A DNA stretch of 63,963 nucleotides from Chloroflexota bacterium (GTDB taxonomy: Bacteria; Chloroflexota; Anaerolineae; UBA1429). Shown here one piece after another: positions 26,239 to 34,935 of the stretch (its first letter is position 1; each line of letters starts with the position of its first letter). Position numbers and translations under genes: made by a program. The stretch covers positions 1 to 63,963 of the forward strand of contig JAAYDC010000026.1 in NCBI GenBank assembly GCA_012729455.1, in the 5' to 3' direction. The notes below the pieces were generated by a model. It saw only the letters and a program-made list of their open reading frames with translations. It searched no databases and had not been told where the DNA came from.

Positions 26239-29145
26239 TCAAGAGGCGGTCTCGAGGGTCAGCTGTTGGGCGGTTGCCAGCCAGGCGAGCACGATCGCCG
26301 CCCAATAGGCCAACTCGGTGACAAAGAAGGAGCTGTCGATCAACCCATGCGCCGGCATAGCCGCCAGCCCCGCCAGGCAAGCCAGCGCCAGATGCCCCAG
26401 TGCCGTTCCGCGCGCCCCGCGCAGGATGCGCCGCAGCGCTCCGACAATGCCCGCTGTGATTACCCCCAGCGCTGCCAGTCCTGCTGCACCGCCGCGCAGC
26501 CAGAAATCCAGCGCGATGTTGTGGGGATGCGAGAGGTTGGGCTCTACCAGGGCGTTGGCGGCGATATAATCGCGATAGTAGGCGATAAAGTTATCCGGCC
26601 CGACCCCCCACAGGGGGTGATCGAGCGCCAGGCGCCACGAGGCTTGCCATAGCCCGACGCGGATCAGGGTGGTGCCGCGCGCAGGGTCAAAGAGCTGCGC
26701 CAGGCGTTCCGAGCCCAGCATGGCCACGACTGCTACCAGCAGGGATACTCCCAGCCCCGCCACCAGCCAGCGCTGCGATCCGCGCAGCATAAATAACAGC
26801 ACCAGGGCGGCGGCCGGAAGCCCCAGCAGGAGCGCCCCGCGCGAAAAGCTTAGGATGATCGCCATCAGGATCAGCCCGGCGCCCGCCAGCCACATTCCGC
26901 GCTTGCGCTCGCGAACCAGGGTTGCCAGCCCGACGGCCATCGGCAGGACCCGTTCGAGATAGAGCGCCAGGTTGTTGGGCGAGCCGTAAAAAGCGCGCGC
27001 CCGGCGCACACCCTCGGCGGCCACCACGCCGCTGGGGAAGAGATACCACACCAGCGCCACCAGCGCCACGCACACCCCCGAGATGACCAGCACGCGCTGC
27101 ATATGTACCAGCTCGTGCGGCTCCCAACTCTGTAGCCGGATTAGGCCATACCACAGGAAGCTCCCGAGTATCACCACCCGAAACTCGCGCCACGCCACCC
27201 GCTGGTACTCGGCCAATATCGTGCTGGTAAGCATCGCTGCAAGCAGGAGGATCACACCTGCATCCAGCCAGCTCAGGCGCAGCCTGGGACGCGGCGCCCC
27301 CATGCCGAGCAGCCAGTTCCACACCTGCGCGGCCACCGCGGCCAACAGCGTGACCTCGGCCACCGAAAAAGTCAGCGAAAGAGGCCGCAGCTGCAGCGGT
27401 GCAAAGGGCACCGTCAGCATGGCTGCCCACAATGCTGAGCGCGGGTTAAAGAGCGCGAACAGCCCATAGAGAGCCAGGGCGGCAAGCGGTAGCATCCCCG
27501 GGCGCACCAGGGCGACCCCCAGCAGCACCAGCATAGCTGCCAGCAGCACCCAAGCCGGCAGCTGGATTCTGGCGCGCAGCTGGCGCCACAGAACGCCCGG
27601 CTTTAGTGCGCGCAGGTTGCGGTAGACGGCATAAAAGAGGTAGGCCAGTGCCAGGATGGCTGCCAGCGACTGCCAGTGCAGCATACCTGGTCTGGCGAGG
27701 TTCAGCACCTGCACCGCGGAGATAGTGGGATTGCCGCCGCGGCTGGAGATCGCCAGGCGGTGGGCATGCCTGGCGAGATGCTCGCCAGCGTGCACGCGTA
27801 AAGTCTCGGCGCCCTGCGGCCAGGAGATGTCCTGCGGCGGGTCATCGTCGATCGCCAGGCTGATCTCCATGCCCGGCTTGAGCCCTGCCAGTTCGACCCA
27901 CACATCGCTGCCATAGAACGATATCATCTGGGTATTGGCATCTGGCTGCATGATAGCTTCATCCAGTGCTCGCGTAACGCCCGGAAAGAGCAGCCTGGGG
28001 CGCTGCAGCAGCCTGGCAGCCACCGCCAGCGCGTGCCGGCCTTCTCCCAAGGGGCTCAGCAGGGCATAGCCCCAAGCGGGGTCATCCAGGGCGGCCTCGG
28101 GCTGCAGTGCCGGCAGGCACACCAGCCCCAGCCAAGGCCATTCGCGTTCGGCACGCAGCATGGCGCGCCACAGCCGTTCAGCCTGCAGCAGCTCATCGTC
28201 CGAGCCGCTCGGTGAGGGCTGCCCCTGCCAACCGGGCGGAAGGGCACACCAGCCGCTTTCGAGCGCCCAGATGTCCTTGCTGCCCAGGCCGCGCGCGAGC
28301 ATTTCTTCGCGCAAGAGGATCGCCCGCGAAAAGTTGAGTACCTCTTCCGAGACCCGGCGATCCTCGGGAGCGCTCCAAAAACCCAGCACGCGGATGCCCA
28401 GCACGTCATAGTAGGCGCCCGCACCGCGCCGATTGATCTCACGCAGATACTGCACATCGCTCAGGTTCAACCCCGAGCGCTCGGTGGTGGGCGCCATGTT
28501 GCCGCCGATTATCAGGGCATCCGGGTCGGCTGCGTGCAATACCGCACTGGCTTGGCGTAACAGCTCGACATAACGCTGCGGGTTGATCTCGCCATGCCAG
28601 TGGTCGTTGATGTTGGGCTGGTCCCAGATCTGGTAAGCTATGATCTGGCGGCCATAGCGCTCCGCCACCAGCCCGGCAAAGCGGGCATAGTCGGCGGCGT
28701 CATCCGGCGGGGCATAGCGTTTGGCGGGGTTAGTTCCCGGCCGCGCCCAAGCGGGGGAGGTATCCAGAACGGCGATCAGCTGCAGGTCATGCGCCGCGCA
28801 CTCTGCCAATACAGAGTCGTAGACAGACCAATCATAGGTACCCGGATTGGGCTCGATCACATCCCAGGCGATGCGCTGACGGATCACCCGTACTCCCAAC
28901 GTGACAGTGGTATCGAGCATATCCGCGGCGCTCAGTTCGCTGGGGCTGCCCAGCAGGGCGGTATTGAGCCCGTAGCGCGGTACCGTGAGCTTGCTGAGGG
29001 GTTCCCGCTCGCTGCGCGGCAGGCCGCGTTCCCAGGTGCGGTGGCTGGAATACTCGGCGATCCACACAAACAGGATCCCGCCGATCATCACCAGCGCCAG
29101 CACCAAGCGCAGCAGACGGAAAACGGGGGCAGCGCGCGGCCGCAT
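26239..29145 (-). CDS. Fusion: glycosidase-like domain plus O-antigen ligase membrane domain
   Basis: 968 residues. After TM1 (LLRLVLALVMIGGILFVWIA) comes an extracytoplasmic (beta/alpha)8 glycosidase-like domain (~55-430) resembling GH39/GH5: VIRQRIAWDVIEPNPGTYDW, a VLDTSPAWARPG strand, and AYQIWDQPNINDHW where the usual acid/base Glu of WNEPN is replaced by Gln; a possible nucleophile is in IWALESGWCALPP. The C-terminal ~520 residues have 10 or more helices and the Wzy_C signature GVGPDNFIAYY then LSHPHNIALDFWLRGG. It seems to combine glycan binding or cleavage with a ligase/polymerase. First gene of the leftward polysaccharide operon; 38 bases to the epimerase. Confidence 0.8.
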   Translation of the reverse strand: MRPRAAPVFRLLRLVLALVMIGGILFVWIAEYSSHRTWERGLPRSEREPLSKLTVPRYGLNTALLGSPSELSAADMLDTTVTLGVRVIRQRIAWDVIEPNPGTYDWSVYDSVLAECAAHDLQLIAVLDTSPAWARPGTNPAKRYAPPDDAADYARFAGLVAERYGRQIIAYQIWDQPNINDHWHGEINPQRYVELLRQASAVLHAADPDALIIGGNMAPTTERSGLNLSDVQYLREINRRGAGAYYDVLGIRVLGFWSAPEDRRVSEEVLNFSRAILLREEMLARGLGSKDIWALESGWCALPPGWQGQPSPSGSDDELLQAERLWRAMLRAEREWPWLGLVCLPALQPEAALDDPAWGYALLSPLGEGRHALAVAARLLQRPRLLFPGVTRALDEAIMQPDANTQMISFYGSDVWVELAGLKPGMEISLAIDDDPPQDISWPQGAETLRVHAGEHLARHAHRLAISSRGGNPTISAVQVLNLARPGMLHWQSLAAILALAYLFYAVYRNLRALKPGVLWRQLRARIQLPAWVLLAAMLVLLGVALVRPGMLPLAALALYGLFALFNPRSALWAAMLTVPFAPLQLRPLSLTFSVAEVTLLAAVAAQVWNWLLGMGAPRPRLRLSWLDAGVILLLAAMLTSTILAEYQRVAWREFRVVILGSFLWYGLIRLQSWEPHELVHMQRVLVISGVCVALVALVWYLFPSGVVAAEGVRRARAFYGSPNNLALYLERVLPMAVGLATLVRERKRGMWLAGAGLILMAIILSFSRGALLLGLPAAALVLLFMLRGSQRWLVAGLGVSLLVAVVAMLGSERLAQLFDPARGTTLIRVGLWQASWRLALDHPLWGVGPDNFIAYYRDYIAANALVEPNLSHPHNIALDFWLRGGAAGLAALGVITAGIVGALRRILRGARGTALGHLALACLAGLAAMPAHGLIDSSFFVTELAYWAAIVLAWLATAQQLTLETAS

Positions 29146-29170
29146 TCACTCACCTTTCTGTTTGACGGTG

Positions 29171-29199
29171 AATATATCATAGCGGCTCACGACGAGCAA
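29171..29199 (-). promoter_or_regulatory. Promoter of the polysaccharide operon
   Basis: Leftward TTGCTC (29199-29194), 17-base spacer, extended -10 TGA-TATATT (29176-29171), about 25 bases before the start codon at 29145. Divergent to the mreB promoter. Confidence 0.5.
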
Positions 29200-29218
29200 A
29201 GCGCCTACAAGTAGAGCC

Positions 29219-29247
29219 TTTTGAGTTTCTTGGCAGTGTGGTATAAT
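29219..29247 (+). promoter_or_regulatory. Promoter of the mreBCD operon
   Basis: Extended -10 TGG-TATAAT (29242-29247) with a weak -35 TTTTGA (29219-29224) at 17 bases. Transcription near 29254 fixes the mreB start downstream at 29287. Confidence 0.55.
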
Positions 29248-29286
29248 CAGAAAGCCAACAATCAGCCAGCCGTGAGGAATGCCATT

Positions 29287-30354
29287 GTGTGGAACCCGCT
29301 AGCTTCTCTGCTGGGTGTCTTTGCCCGCGACATTGGAATTGACCTGGGAACCGCTACGACCCTGGTGACCGTGCGCGGTCAGGGGATCGTCATTCACGAA
29401 CCCTCGGTGGTCGCTATCGACCGCCGCACCCGCCGTCCATTAGCTATTGGCGCCGAAGCGCGCGAGATGGTGGGGCGTACGCCCGGCCAGATCGTGGCCA
29501 TCCGCCCCCTGCGCGATGGTGTTATCTCGGATTTCGACATCACCGAGCGCATGCTCTATTACTTTATCAATAAAGTACACCCCAAAAAGGGTCTATTTCG
29601 TTCCAGCCCGCGTGTGGTGGTGGGCATTCCTTCCGGCGTGACGGAAGTTGAAAAGCGTGCCGTACACGAAGCCGCCATCAGTGCCGGCGCGCGCGAGGCC
29701 TACCTGGTGGAGGAGCCTATGGCGGCCGCCATCGGTGCGGGGCTGCCCGTCAGCGAATCGGTGGGCAGCATGATCGTGGATATCGGCGGCGGCACCACCG
29801 AAGTGGCCGTCATCTCGCTGGGCGGTATTGTGGTATCGCGCTCGATCCGCGTGGCCGGCGACGAGATGGACGATGAGATCGTCAACTATTGCCGCCAAAA
29901 GTACAACCTGCTGATCGGCGAGCGCATGTCGGAGCGCTCCAAAGTCGCGATCGGCTCGGCTCATCCGCTGCCCGAAGAGCAGACCATTACCATCCGCGGC
30001 CGTAACCTGATCACCGGCCTGCCCCAGGCCATCGAAGTCAGCAGCGTCGAGATGCGTGAGGCGCTTTCCAGCTCGGTGCAGGATATTGTGGATGCCGTCA
30101 AGGCTACCATCGATGAGACGCCTCCCGAGCTCGTCTCGGACTTGATGGAGCAGGGTATTGTGTTGGCCGGCGGTGCCTCACAGCTGCAGGGCTTGCCAGA
30201 GCGCCTCTCCGAAGAGACGCGTATGCACGTCTACCGCGCCGATGACCCCGTAACCTGCGTGGTGCGCGGTGCCGGGGCAGTCGTGGCTGATCTCGACCGC
30301 TATCACAAGGTACTATCGTCTACCCAGCGCGGTGCTCTGCCGCGCTCACGCTAA
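29287..30354 (+). CDS. mreB: Rod-shape-determining actin homologue MreB
   Basis: 355 residues from GTG 29287, eight bases after GAGGA; an in-frame TTG at 29221 lies inside the promoter and is rejected. Actin-fold motifs: IGIDLGTATTLVTVRGQG (phosphate 1), MIVDIGGGTTEVAVISLGG (phosphate 2) and GIVLAGGASQLQGL (adenosine). MreB filaments at the inner membrane organise elongation of the cell wall. First gene of mreB-mreC-mreD-mrdA-rodA, so the organism is expected to be a rod or filament with peptidoglycan. Confidence 0.97.
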   Translation: MWNPLASLLGVFARDIGIDLGTATTLVTVRGQGIVIHEPSVVAIDRRTRRPLAIGAEAREMVGRTPGQIVAIRPLRDGVISDFDITERMLYYFINKVHPKKGLFRSSPRVVVGIPSGVTEVEKRAVHEAAISAGAREAYLVEEPMAAAIGAGLPVSESVGSMIVDIGGGTTEVAVISLGGIVVSRSIRVAGDEMDDEIVNYCRQKYNLLIGERMSERSKVAIGSAHPLPEEQTITIRGRNLITGLPQAIEVSSVEMREALSSSVQDIVDAVKATIDETPPELVSDLMEQGIVLAGGASQLQGLPERLSEETRMHVYRADDPVTCVVRGAGAVVADLDRYHKVLSSTQRGALPRSR

Positions 30355-30363
30355 TATGGGCGC

Positions 30364-31230
30364 GTGTCGACTCGGTCGAGTGAGATGAAAGAGTCGCGTG
30401 GGCGTGTTATCACGTTGATCGCGATCCTCGCCATCGTACTGGTTTGGCTGGTGCTGGATAGCCTGGCGCCTTCTAACCCGATCCGTACCACCGTTTCGCG
30501 CATCGTTTCACCCGTGCAGTACGCCATTCACTGGCTGGGCACCCCTTTTCGTGCCATGGCGGATAGCTTCAAGAGTGTGCAGGCCCTGTGCGACGAAAAC
30601 GAGGCCCTGCGCGAAGAAAACTCGAGCCTGCGCAACCAGATTATTATCCTGCAGGAAGCCCAGCTGGAAAACGAGTTCCTGCGCAAGCAGCTGGCGTTCA
30701 AGGATACCGTCCCCAGCTATCGCCTGCTCTCAGCCGAGGTGATCGGCCGCGATCCCAGCGAGATATTCCAGTACCTGATCATCGACCGCGGCAGCGAAGA
30801 CGGCGTGCGGGTCAAGATGCCGGTGATTACCGCCGACGGCCTGGTGGGGCGCATCAGCGAGGTGGGGCCGGTGACCTCCAGGGTGATGCTGCTGACGGAT
30901 GCCTCCAGCTCGGTGAGCACCCTGATCCAGCGTTCACGCGCCACCGGCATGACGCAGGGCTACCCCGGGCGAGGCCTGATGATGCGTTACATCGCCCAGA
31001 CAGATAGCGTCAAGGAGCGCGACCTGGTCCTCACCTCCGGGCTGGGGGGTGCCTTTCCGCCGAAACTGGTGGTGGGGCAGGTGGTTGAGGTGCGCCAGCT
31101 GGATGTGGCCATGTTCCAGGAAGCGCTGGTGATCCCGGCCGTCAACTTTACCTCACTGGAAAACGTGATGGTGGTGATCAGTTTCGAAGAGCAGCCCGTC
31201 GAGCCGCAGCCCACGCCGGAAGGTCCCTGA
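30364..31230 (+). CDS. mreC: Cell-shape protein MreC
   Basis: 288 residues from GTG 30364; ATG 30385 is an equally possible start. A short cytoplasmic N-terminus, one TM helix (VITLIAILAIVLVWLVLDSL), a coiled coil (~65-110; ALCDENEALREENSSLRNQI) and a beta-domain with AEVIGRDPSEIFQYLIIDRG. MreC links MreB filaments to PBP2/RodA on the outer face. Nine bases after mreB. Confidence 0.93.
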   Translation: MSTRSSEMKESRGRVITLIAILAIVLVWLVLDSLAPSNPIRTTVSRIVSPVQYAIHWLGTPFRAMADSFKSVQALCDENEALREENSSLRNQIIILQEAQLENEFLRKQLAFKDTVPSYRLLSAEVIGRDPSEIFQYLIIDRGSEDGVRVKMPVITADGLVGRISEVGPVTSRVMLLTDASSSVSTLIQRSRATGMTQGYPGRGLMMRYIAQTDSVKERDLVLTSGLGGAFPPKLVVGQVVEVRQLDVAMFQEALVIPAVNFTSLENVMVVISFEEQPVEPQPTPEGP

Positions 31231-31242
31231 GCGAGCAGGTGA

Positions 31243-31746
31243 ATGCGTTACTATATTACCATCCCGATCGTCGCGTTGATCGCCATCTTTCAGGCGACGA
31301 TATCTCCCGAGTTTCGCCTGTTTGGCGTCAACCCCGATCTGACGCTGGTGGTTACCATCGTATGGGTGTTGATCCGCGGTGAGCAGGAGGGGGTGCTGGC
31401 TGCCCTGATAGGCGGTGCGGCGGTGGCGGCGCTCTCGGGCGGACCGCGGCTGCTGATCATCGCCTCGTTTGTGGCGTGTAACTTGCTCGTGGGGTATGCT
31501 TATCGCCATCTGCCGCGTATGGCGGGTATTATCCCGTATCTGGCGATCGTCGTCAGCACCCTGTTGGTCAAGATCGTACTGATATTCTGGCTCAGTACCA
31601 CCACCGATCTTCTCTATCTGCGGGGGCTTGTCGTCCAAAAAGTCCTCCCAGCACTGTTGTATAACCTGGTGCTGATGGTGGTGATCTATAACCTGGCAGA
31701 CCGCATCGATCGGAGGCTGGGCCCCCCGACGGTAGAATGGCAATAA
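31243..31746 (+). CDS. mreD: Rod-shape-determining protein MreD
   Basis: 167 residues, about five membrane helices with very little loop. MRYYITIPIVALIAIFQATI and the following FRLFGVNPDLTLVVTI match MreD, a poorly conserved scaffold of the elongasome. Assignment rests on size, topology and position between mreC and mrdA. Confidence 0.88.
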   Translation: MRYYITIPIVALIAIFQATISPEFRLFGVNPDLTLVVTIVWVLIRGEQEGVLAALIGGAAVAALSGGPRLLIIASFVACNLLVGYAYRHLPRMAGIIPYLAIVVSTLLVKIVLIFWLSTTTDLLYLRGLVVQKVLPALLYNLVLMVVIYNLADRIDRRLGPPTVEWQ

Positions 31747-31747
31747 G

Positions 31748-33754
31748 ATGGATACCAACTGGTATATCAAGTCGCGCTATCTCGTTTTCCGGGTTTTGGT
31801 GATCGGCGCCTTTGCGCTGATCGGCTTTAAACTGTGGAATCTGCAGATCCAGGCGTCAGAGTCTTTCCAAAAGCAGGCGGATGTGAACCGCTTCCGGCTG
31901 GTGCAGGTCGATGCTCCGCGCGGGATCATCTACGACCAAAAGGGGCGCCTGCTGGTGCGCAATGTGCCCAGCTTTACCGTCTTTATCACCCCGGGGGCAT
32001 TGCCGACCGACCGCAGCGAGCGCCGCAAGGTGCTGGAGCGCGTGGGTGAGTATCTGGGGATGCGGGTTGAAGCGCCCGAGCTGGATGCAGTGCTCTATTC
32101 GGGCCAGGGCGACTCGCTGCAGCCCATCGCGGTCGAGCCCAAACACGAATACAGCATCGAAGAACTGCTCAACCTGCGCTATAGCGGCGAATGGACCGCG
32201 ATCGCCATCAAAACCAACGTGCCGCGCGAGCTGGCTTTTGAGATGGACCAGGACCAGCTGGCATTGCTGGGGGTGAGCGTGGTGGCTACCCCGATTCGCG
32301 AGTACCTTGAGGGACCCCTGATGGGCCAGATCATTGGCTATGAGGGGCGCATTCCGGCCGACGCGCTGGCAGATTACCAGGCCGATACCGAGGCAAAATA
32401 CCTGCCGGGAGACCTGGTGGGTCTGGCGGGCATTGAGGCTACCCAGGAGCGCTGGCTGCGCGGCGCTGTAGGCCAAAAGCACATCGAGGTGGATGCCTAC
32501 GAGCGCGAAGTAGCCGTACTGGCTGAGCAGGCGCCCGTCCCGGGGTACAACATCCGCCTGACGATCGACACGGAATATCAGCGCGCCGTCGAGGAAATCC
32601 TGCGGGCCGGCATGAAAAACGCCAACACCGAGGTGGGCGTGGCGATCGCCATGGACCCGCGCGACGGGCGTCTCCTGGCATTGGTGACGCTGCCCACCTA
32701 TGACAACAACCTCTTTTCGGGCGGTATTTCGTACGACGACTTTAACCGCCTCAGCACCGACCCGAACCATCCGCTGATCAACCATGCCATCAGCGGGCAG
32801 TATCCGCCCGGCTCGACCTTTAAAGTCATCCCGGCTGTGGCTGCCCTGCAGGAGGGCATCATTAGCCTGGGCAGCACCGTCACCTGCCACGGTACAATGC
32901 GGGTGCCCAACAAATACTACCCGGATAACCCTGCCCTGGAACAGACCTTTTACTGCTGGGCACAGTGGGGGCATGGCCCTGTCAACGTCACCACCGCCCT
33001 TATGGGCTCGTGCGACATCTTTTTCTATGTAGTGACGGGCGGCAACGAAGCCCTCGGGGTCAATGGTTTGGGCATCAAGACCTATGACGAGTACATGAAG
33101 CTGTTTGGCTTTGGCGAGCGCACCGGTGTCGAGTTGGTGGGTGAGTACAAGGGCCTCGTGCCCGATCCGCGCTGGAAGATCCAGAATTATAGCGAATCAT
33201 GGGCTTTGGGTGATACCTACAACGCCGCCATCGGGCAGGGCTTTGTGCTAGTGACGCCGCTGCAGCTTGTGAACGCCATATCTGCCATCGCTAACGGCGG
33301 TACGCTTTATAAACCGCAGATTGTTGAAGAGATCACCGATGCGGATGGCAACGTGGTGCGCCCTTTCAAGGCTGAGGTGATCCGCGAAATCCCGGTGGAT
33401 CCTGAAATCTTGGCCTACATCCGTTCGGCCCTGCGCGAGACCATTACCGACGGCACCGCCAGCCGCGCCGATATCCCCGGCGTCACCATCGCCGGCAAGA
33501 CGGGCTCGGCCGAGTATGCCGTGTGGGATGAAAACGGCAACCTGATACGCGACGAACATGGCGCACTGTTGACGCACTCGTGGTTCGTCGCCTTTGCGCC
33601 CTATGACGAACCCGAGATCGCCGTGGTGGTCTTTCTGCAGGGCGGCGGCACAGGCGCCTATACCGCGGCACCAGTGGCCGGCAACATCATCCGCCAGTAT
33701 TACGGCATCGAGCTGGGACCGCTGACCAGCCCCTCGGGCCAGCTGCTCGACTGA
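31748..33754 (+). CDS. mrdA: Penicillin-binding protein 2 (elongasome transpeptidase)
   Basis: 668 residues. One N-terminal TM (YLVFRVLVIGAFALIGFKLW), a pedestal domain with RGIIYDQKGRLLVRNVPSF, and a class B transpeptidase domain: active-site SxxK in YPPGSTFKVIP (about residue 355), SCD in ALMGSCDIFFY in place of SxN, and KTGSAEYA (about 583). It cross-links peptidoglycan during elongation as partner of RodA. One base after mreD. Confidence 0.95.
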   Translation: MDTNWYIKSRYLVFRVLVIGAFALIGFKLWNLQIQASESFQKQADVNRFRLVQVDAPRGIIYDQKGRLLVRNVPSFTVFITPGALPTDRSERRKVLERVGEYLGMRVEAPELDAVLYSGQGDSLQPIAVEPKHEYSIEELLNLRYSGEWTAIAIKTNVPRELAFEMDQDQLALLGVSVVATPIREYLEGPLMGQIIGYEGRIPADALADYQADTEAKYLPGDLVGLAGIEATQERWLRGAVGQKHIEVDAYEREVAVLAEQAPVPGYNIRLTIDTEYQRAVEEILRAGMKNANTEVGVAIAMDPRDGRLLALVTLPTYDNNLFSGGISYDDFNRLSTDPNHPLINHAISGQYPPGSTFKVIPAVAALQEGIISLGSTVTCHGTMRVPNKYYPDNPALEQTFYCWAQWGHGPVNVTTALMGSCDIFFYVVTGGNEALGVNGLGIKTYDEYMKLFGFGERTGVELVGEYKGLVPDPRWKIQNYSESWALGDTYNAAIGQGFVLVTPLQLVNAISAIANGGTLYKPQIVEEITDADGNVVRPFKAEVIREIPVDPEILAYIRSALRETITDGTASRADIPGVTIAGKTGSAEYAVWDENGNLIRDEHGALLTHSWFVAFAPYDEPEIAVVVFLQGGGTGAYTAAPVAGNIIRQYYGIELGPLTSPSGQLLD

Positions 33755-33773
33755 TGCCAAGGGCCAGCATAGC

Positions 33774-34916
33774 ATGAGTACCACACGCACCTACCATTCC
33801 GTGCCGTTTTGGCGGCGCTTTGATTGGCTGCTCTTGTTGTTCATCCTCATCCTGATGGGGCTGGGCCTGGTGATGATCTATTCGTCTTACGAGTACGCCG
33901 CCCCCAAGGAAGGACGCATCTGGTCGGATAACCTCGTGATCCGTCAGGCCATATTCGGGGCAATTGGGCTGGTGCTCTTTGTGGCGGTGACGATCATCGA
34001 CTATCGCTATATCATGACGATGTCGCTTGTGCTGATCGCGGGTACCGTGGTGATGCTGGGTATCACCTATGTACTGGGACACACCTCCTTTGGCGCACAG
34101 AGCTGGATCCGCATTCAGAATCTGACGCTGCAGCCTTCCGAGCTGGCCAAGGTGATCGTGATCCTGGCGGGCGCCAACGTGCTGGGCGTTCCAGACGAGC
34201 GCCATGACACGCTCTGGCCGGTGATCCTCTCGGCCATTACGGTGCTGCCGATCGTGGCTCTCATCTATCTGCAGCCCGACGCCGGCACAGCCATGGTTTT
34301 GTTCATCACCTGGGTGATCATGGTCTTTATGTCGGGCATTCGTTGGCGTTACATCGCCATTGCGGCCGGCCTATCGGCGGTGGCGCTGCCGATCATCTGG
34401 TTCCGCCTGCGTCAGTACCAGCGCGACCGCATCCTTGACTTTTTGTATCCCTCACGCGCGCCGCTTGAGCGCAGGTACAACATCATCCAGGCTCTCATCA
34501 GCGTCGGCTCGGGCGGATGGTGGGGCAAGGGGTTGCTGAATGGCACCCAGAGCCAGCTGTACTTTTTGCGCGTGCGCCATACCGACTTTATCTTTTCGGT
34601 GTGGGCTGAAGAGATGGGCTTTGTCGGCGCAATGGTGCTGATCGGCATTATCGTGGCGCTCATCAGCCGCTGCGTGCGCATCGGACTGCGTGCGCGCGAC
34701 CAAAAGGGCCGGTTGATCGCGGTGGGTGTGGCGGCGATGATCTTTATCCAGTCGTTTATCAATATCGGCATGAATATCGAACTCCTGCCGGTGACGGGTT
34801 TGCCGTTGCCGTTGATCAGCTATGGCGGTAGCTCGCTGGTAGCCACGCTGATCGCCCTGGGGTTGGTAGAGAACGTGGCGCTGCATTCGCACGCCATGGA
34901 AGCCGACCTATTCTAG
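33774..34916 (+). CDS. rodA: SEDS peptidoglycan polymerase RodA
   Basis: 380 residues, about ten membrane helices. SEDS motifs: LGHTSFGAQSWIRI, LQPSELAKVIVIL, LQPDAGTAMV, the catalytic region RVRHTDFIFSVWAEEMGF and the C-terminal LPVTGLPLPLISYGGSSL. It polymerises lipid II and pairs with PBP2 encoded 19 bases upstream. RodA rather than FtsW because of the mre context. Confidence 0.95.
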   Translation: MSTTRTYHSVPFWRRFDWLLLLFILILMGLGLVMIYSSYEYAAPKEGRIWSDNLVIRQAIFGAIGLVLFVAVTIIDYRYIMTMSLVLIAGTVVMLGITYVLGHTSFGAQSWIRIQNLTLQPSELAKVIVILAGANVLGVPDERHDTLWPVILSAITVLPIVALIYLQPDAGTAMVLFITWVIMVFMSGIRWRYIAIAAGLSAVALPIIWFRLRQYQRDRILDFLYPSRAPLERRYNIIQALISVGSGGWWGKGLLNGTQSQLYFLRVRHTDFIFSVWAEEMGFVGAMVLIGIIVALISRCVRIGLRARDQKGRLIAVGVAAMIFIQSFINIGMNIELLPVTGLPLPLISYGGSSLVATLIALGLVENVALHSHAMEADLF

Positions 34917-34935
34917 CTCACGAACCAGGAGAGCC

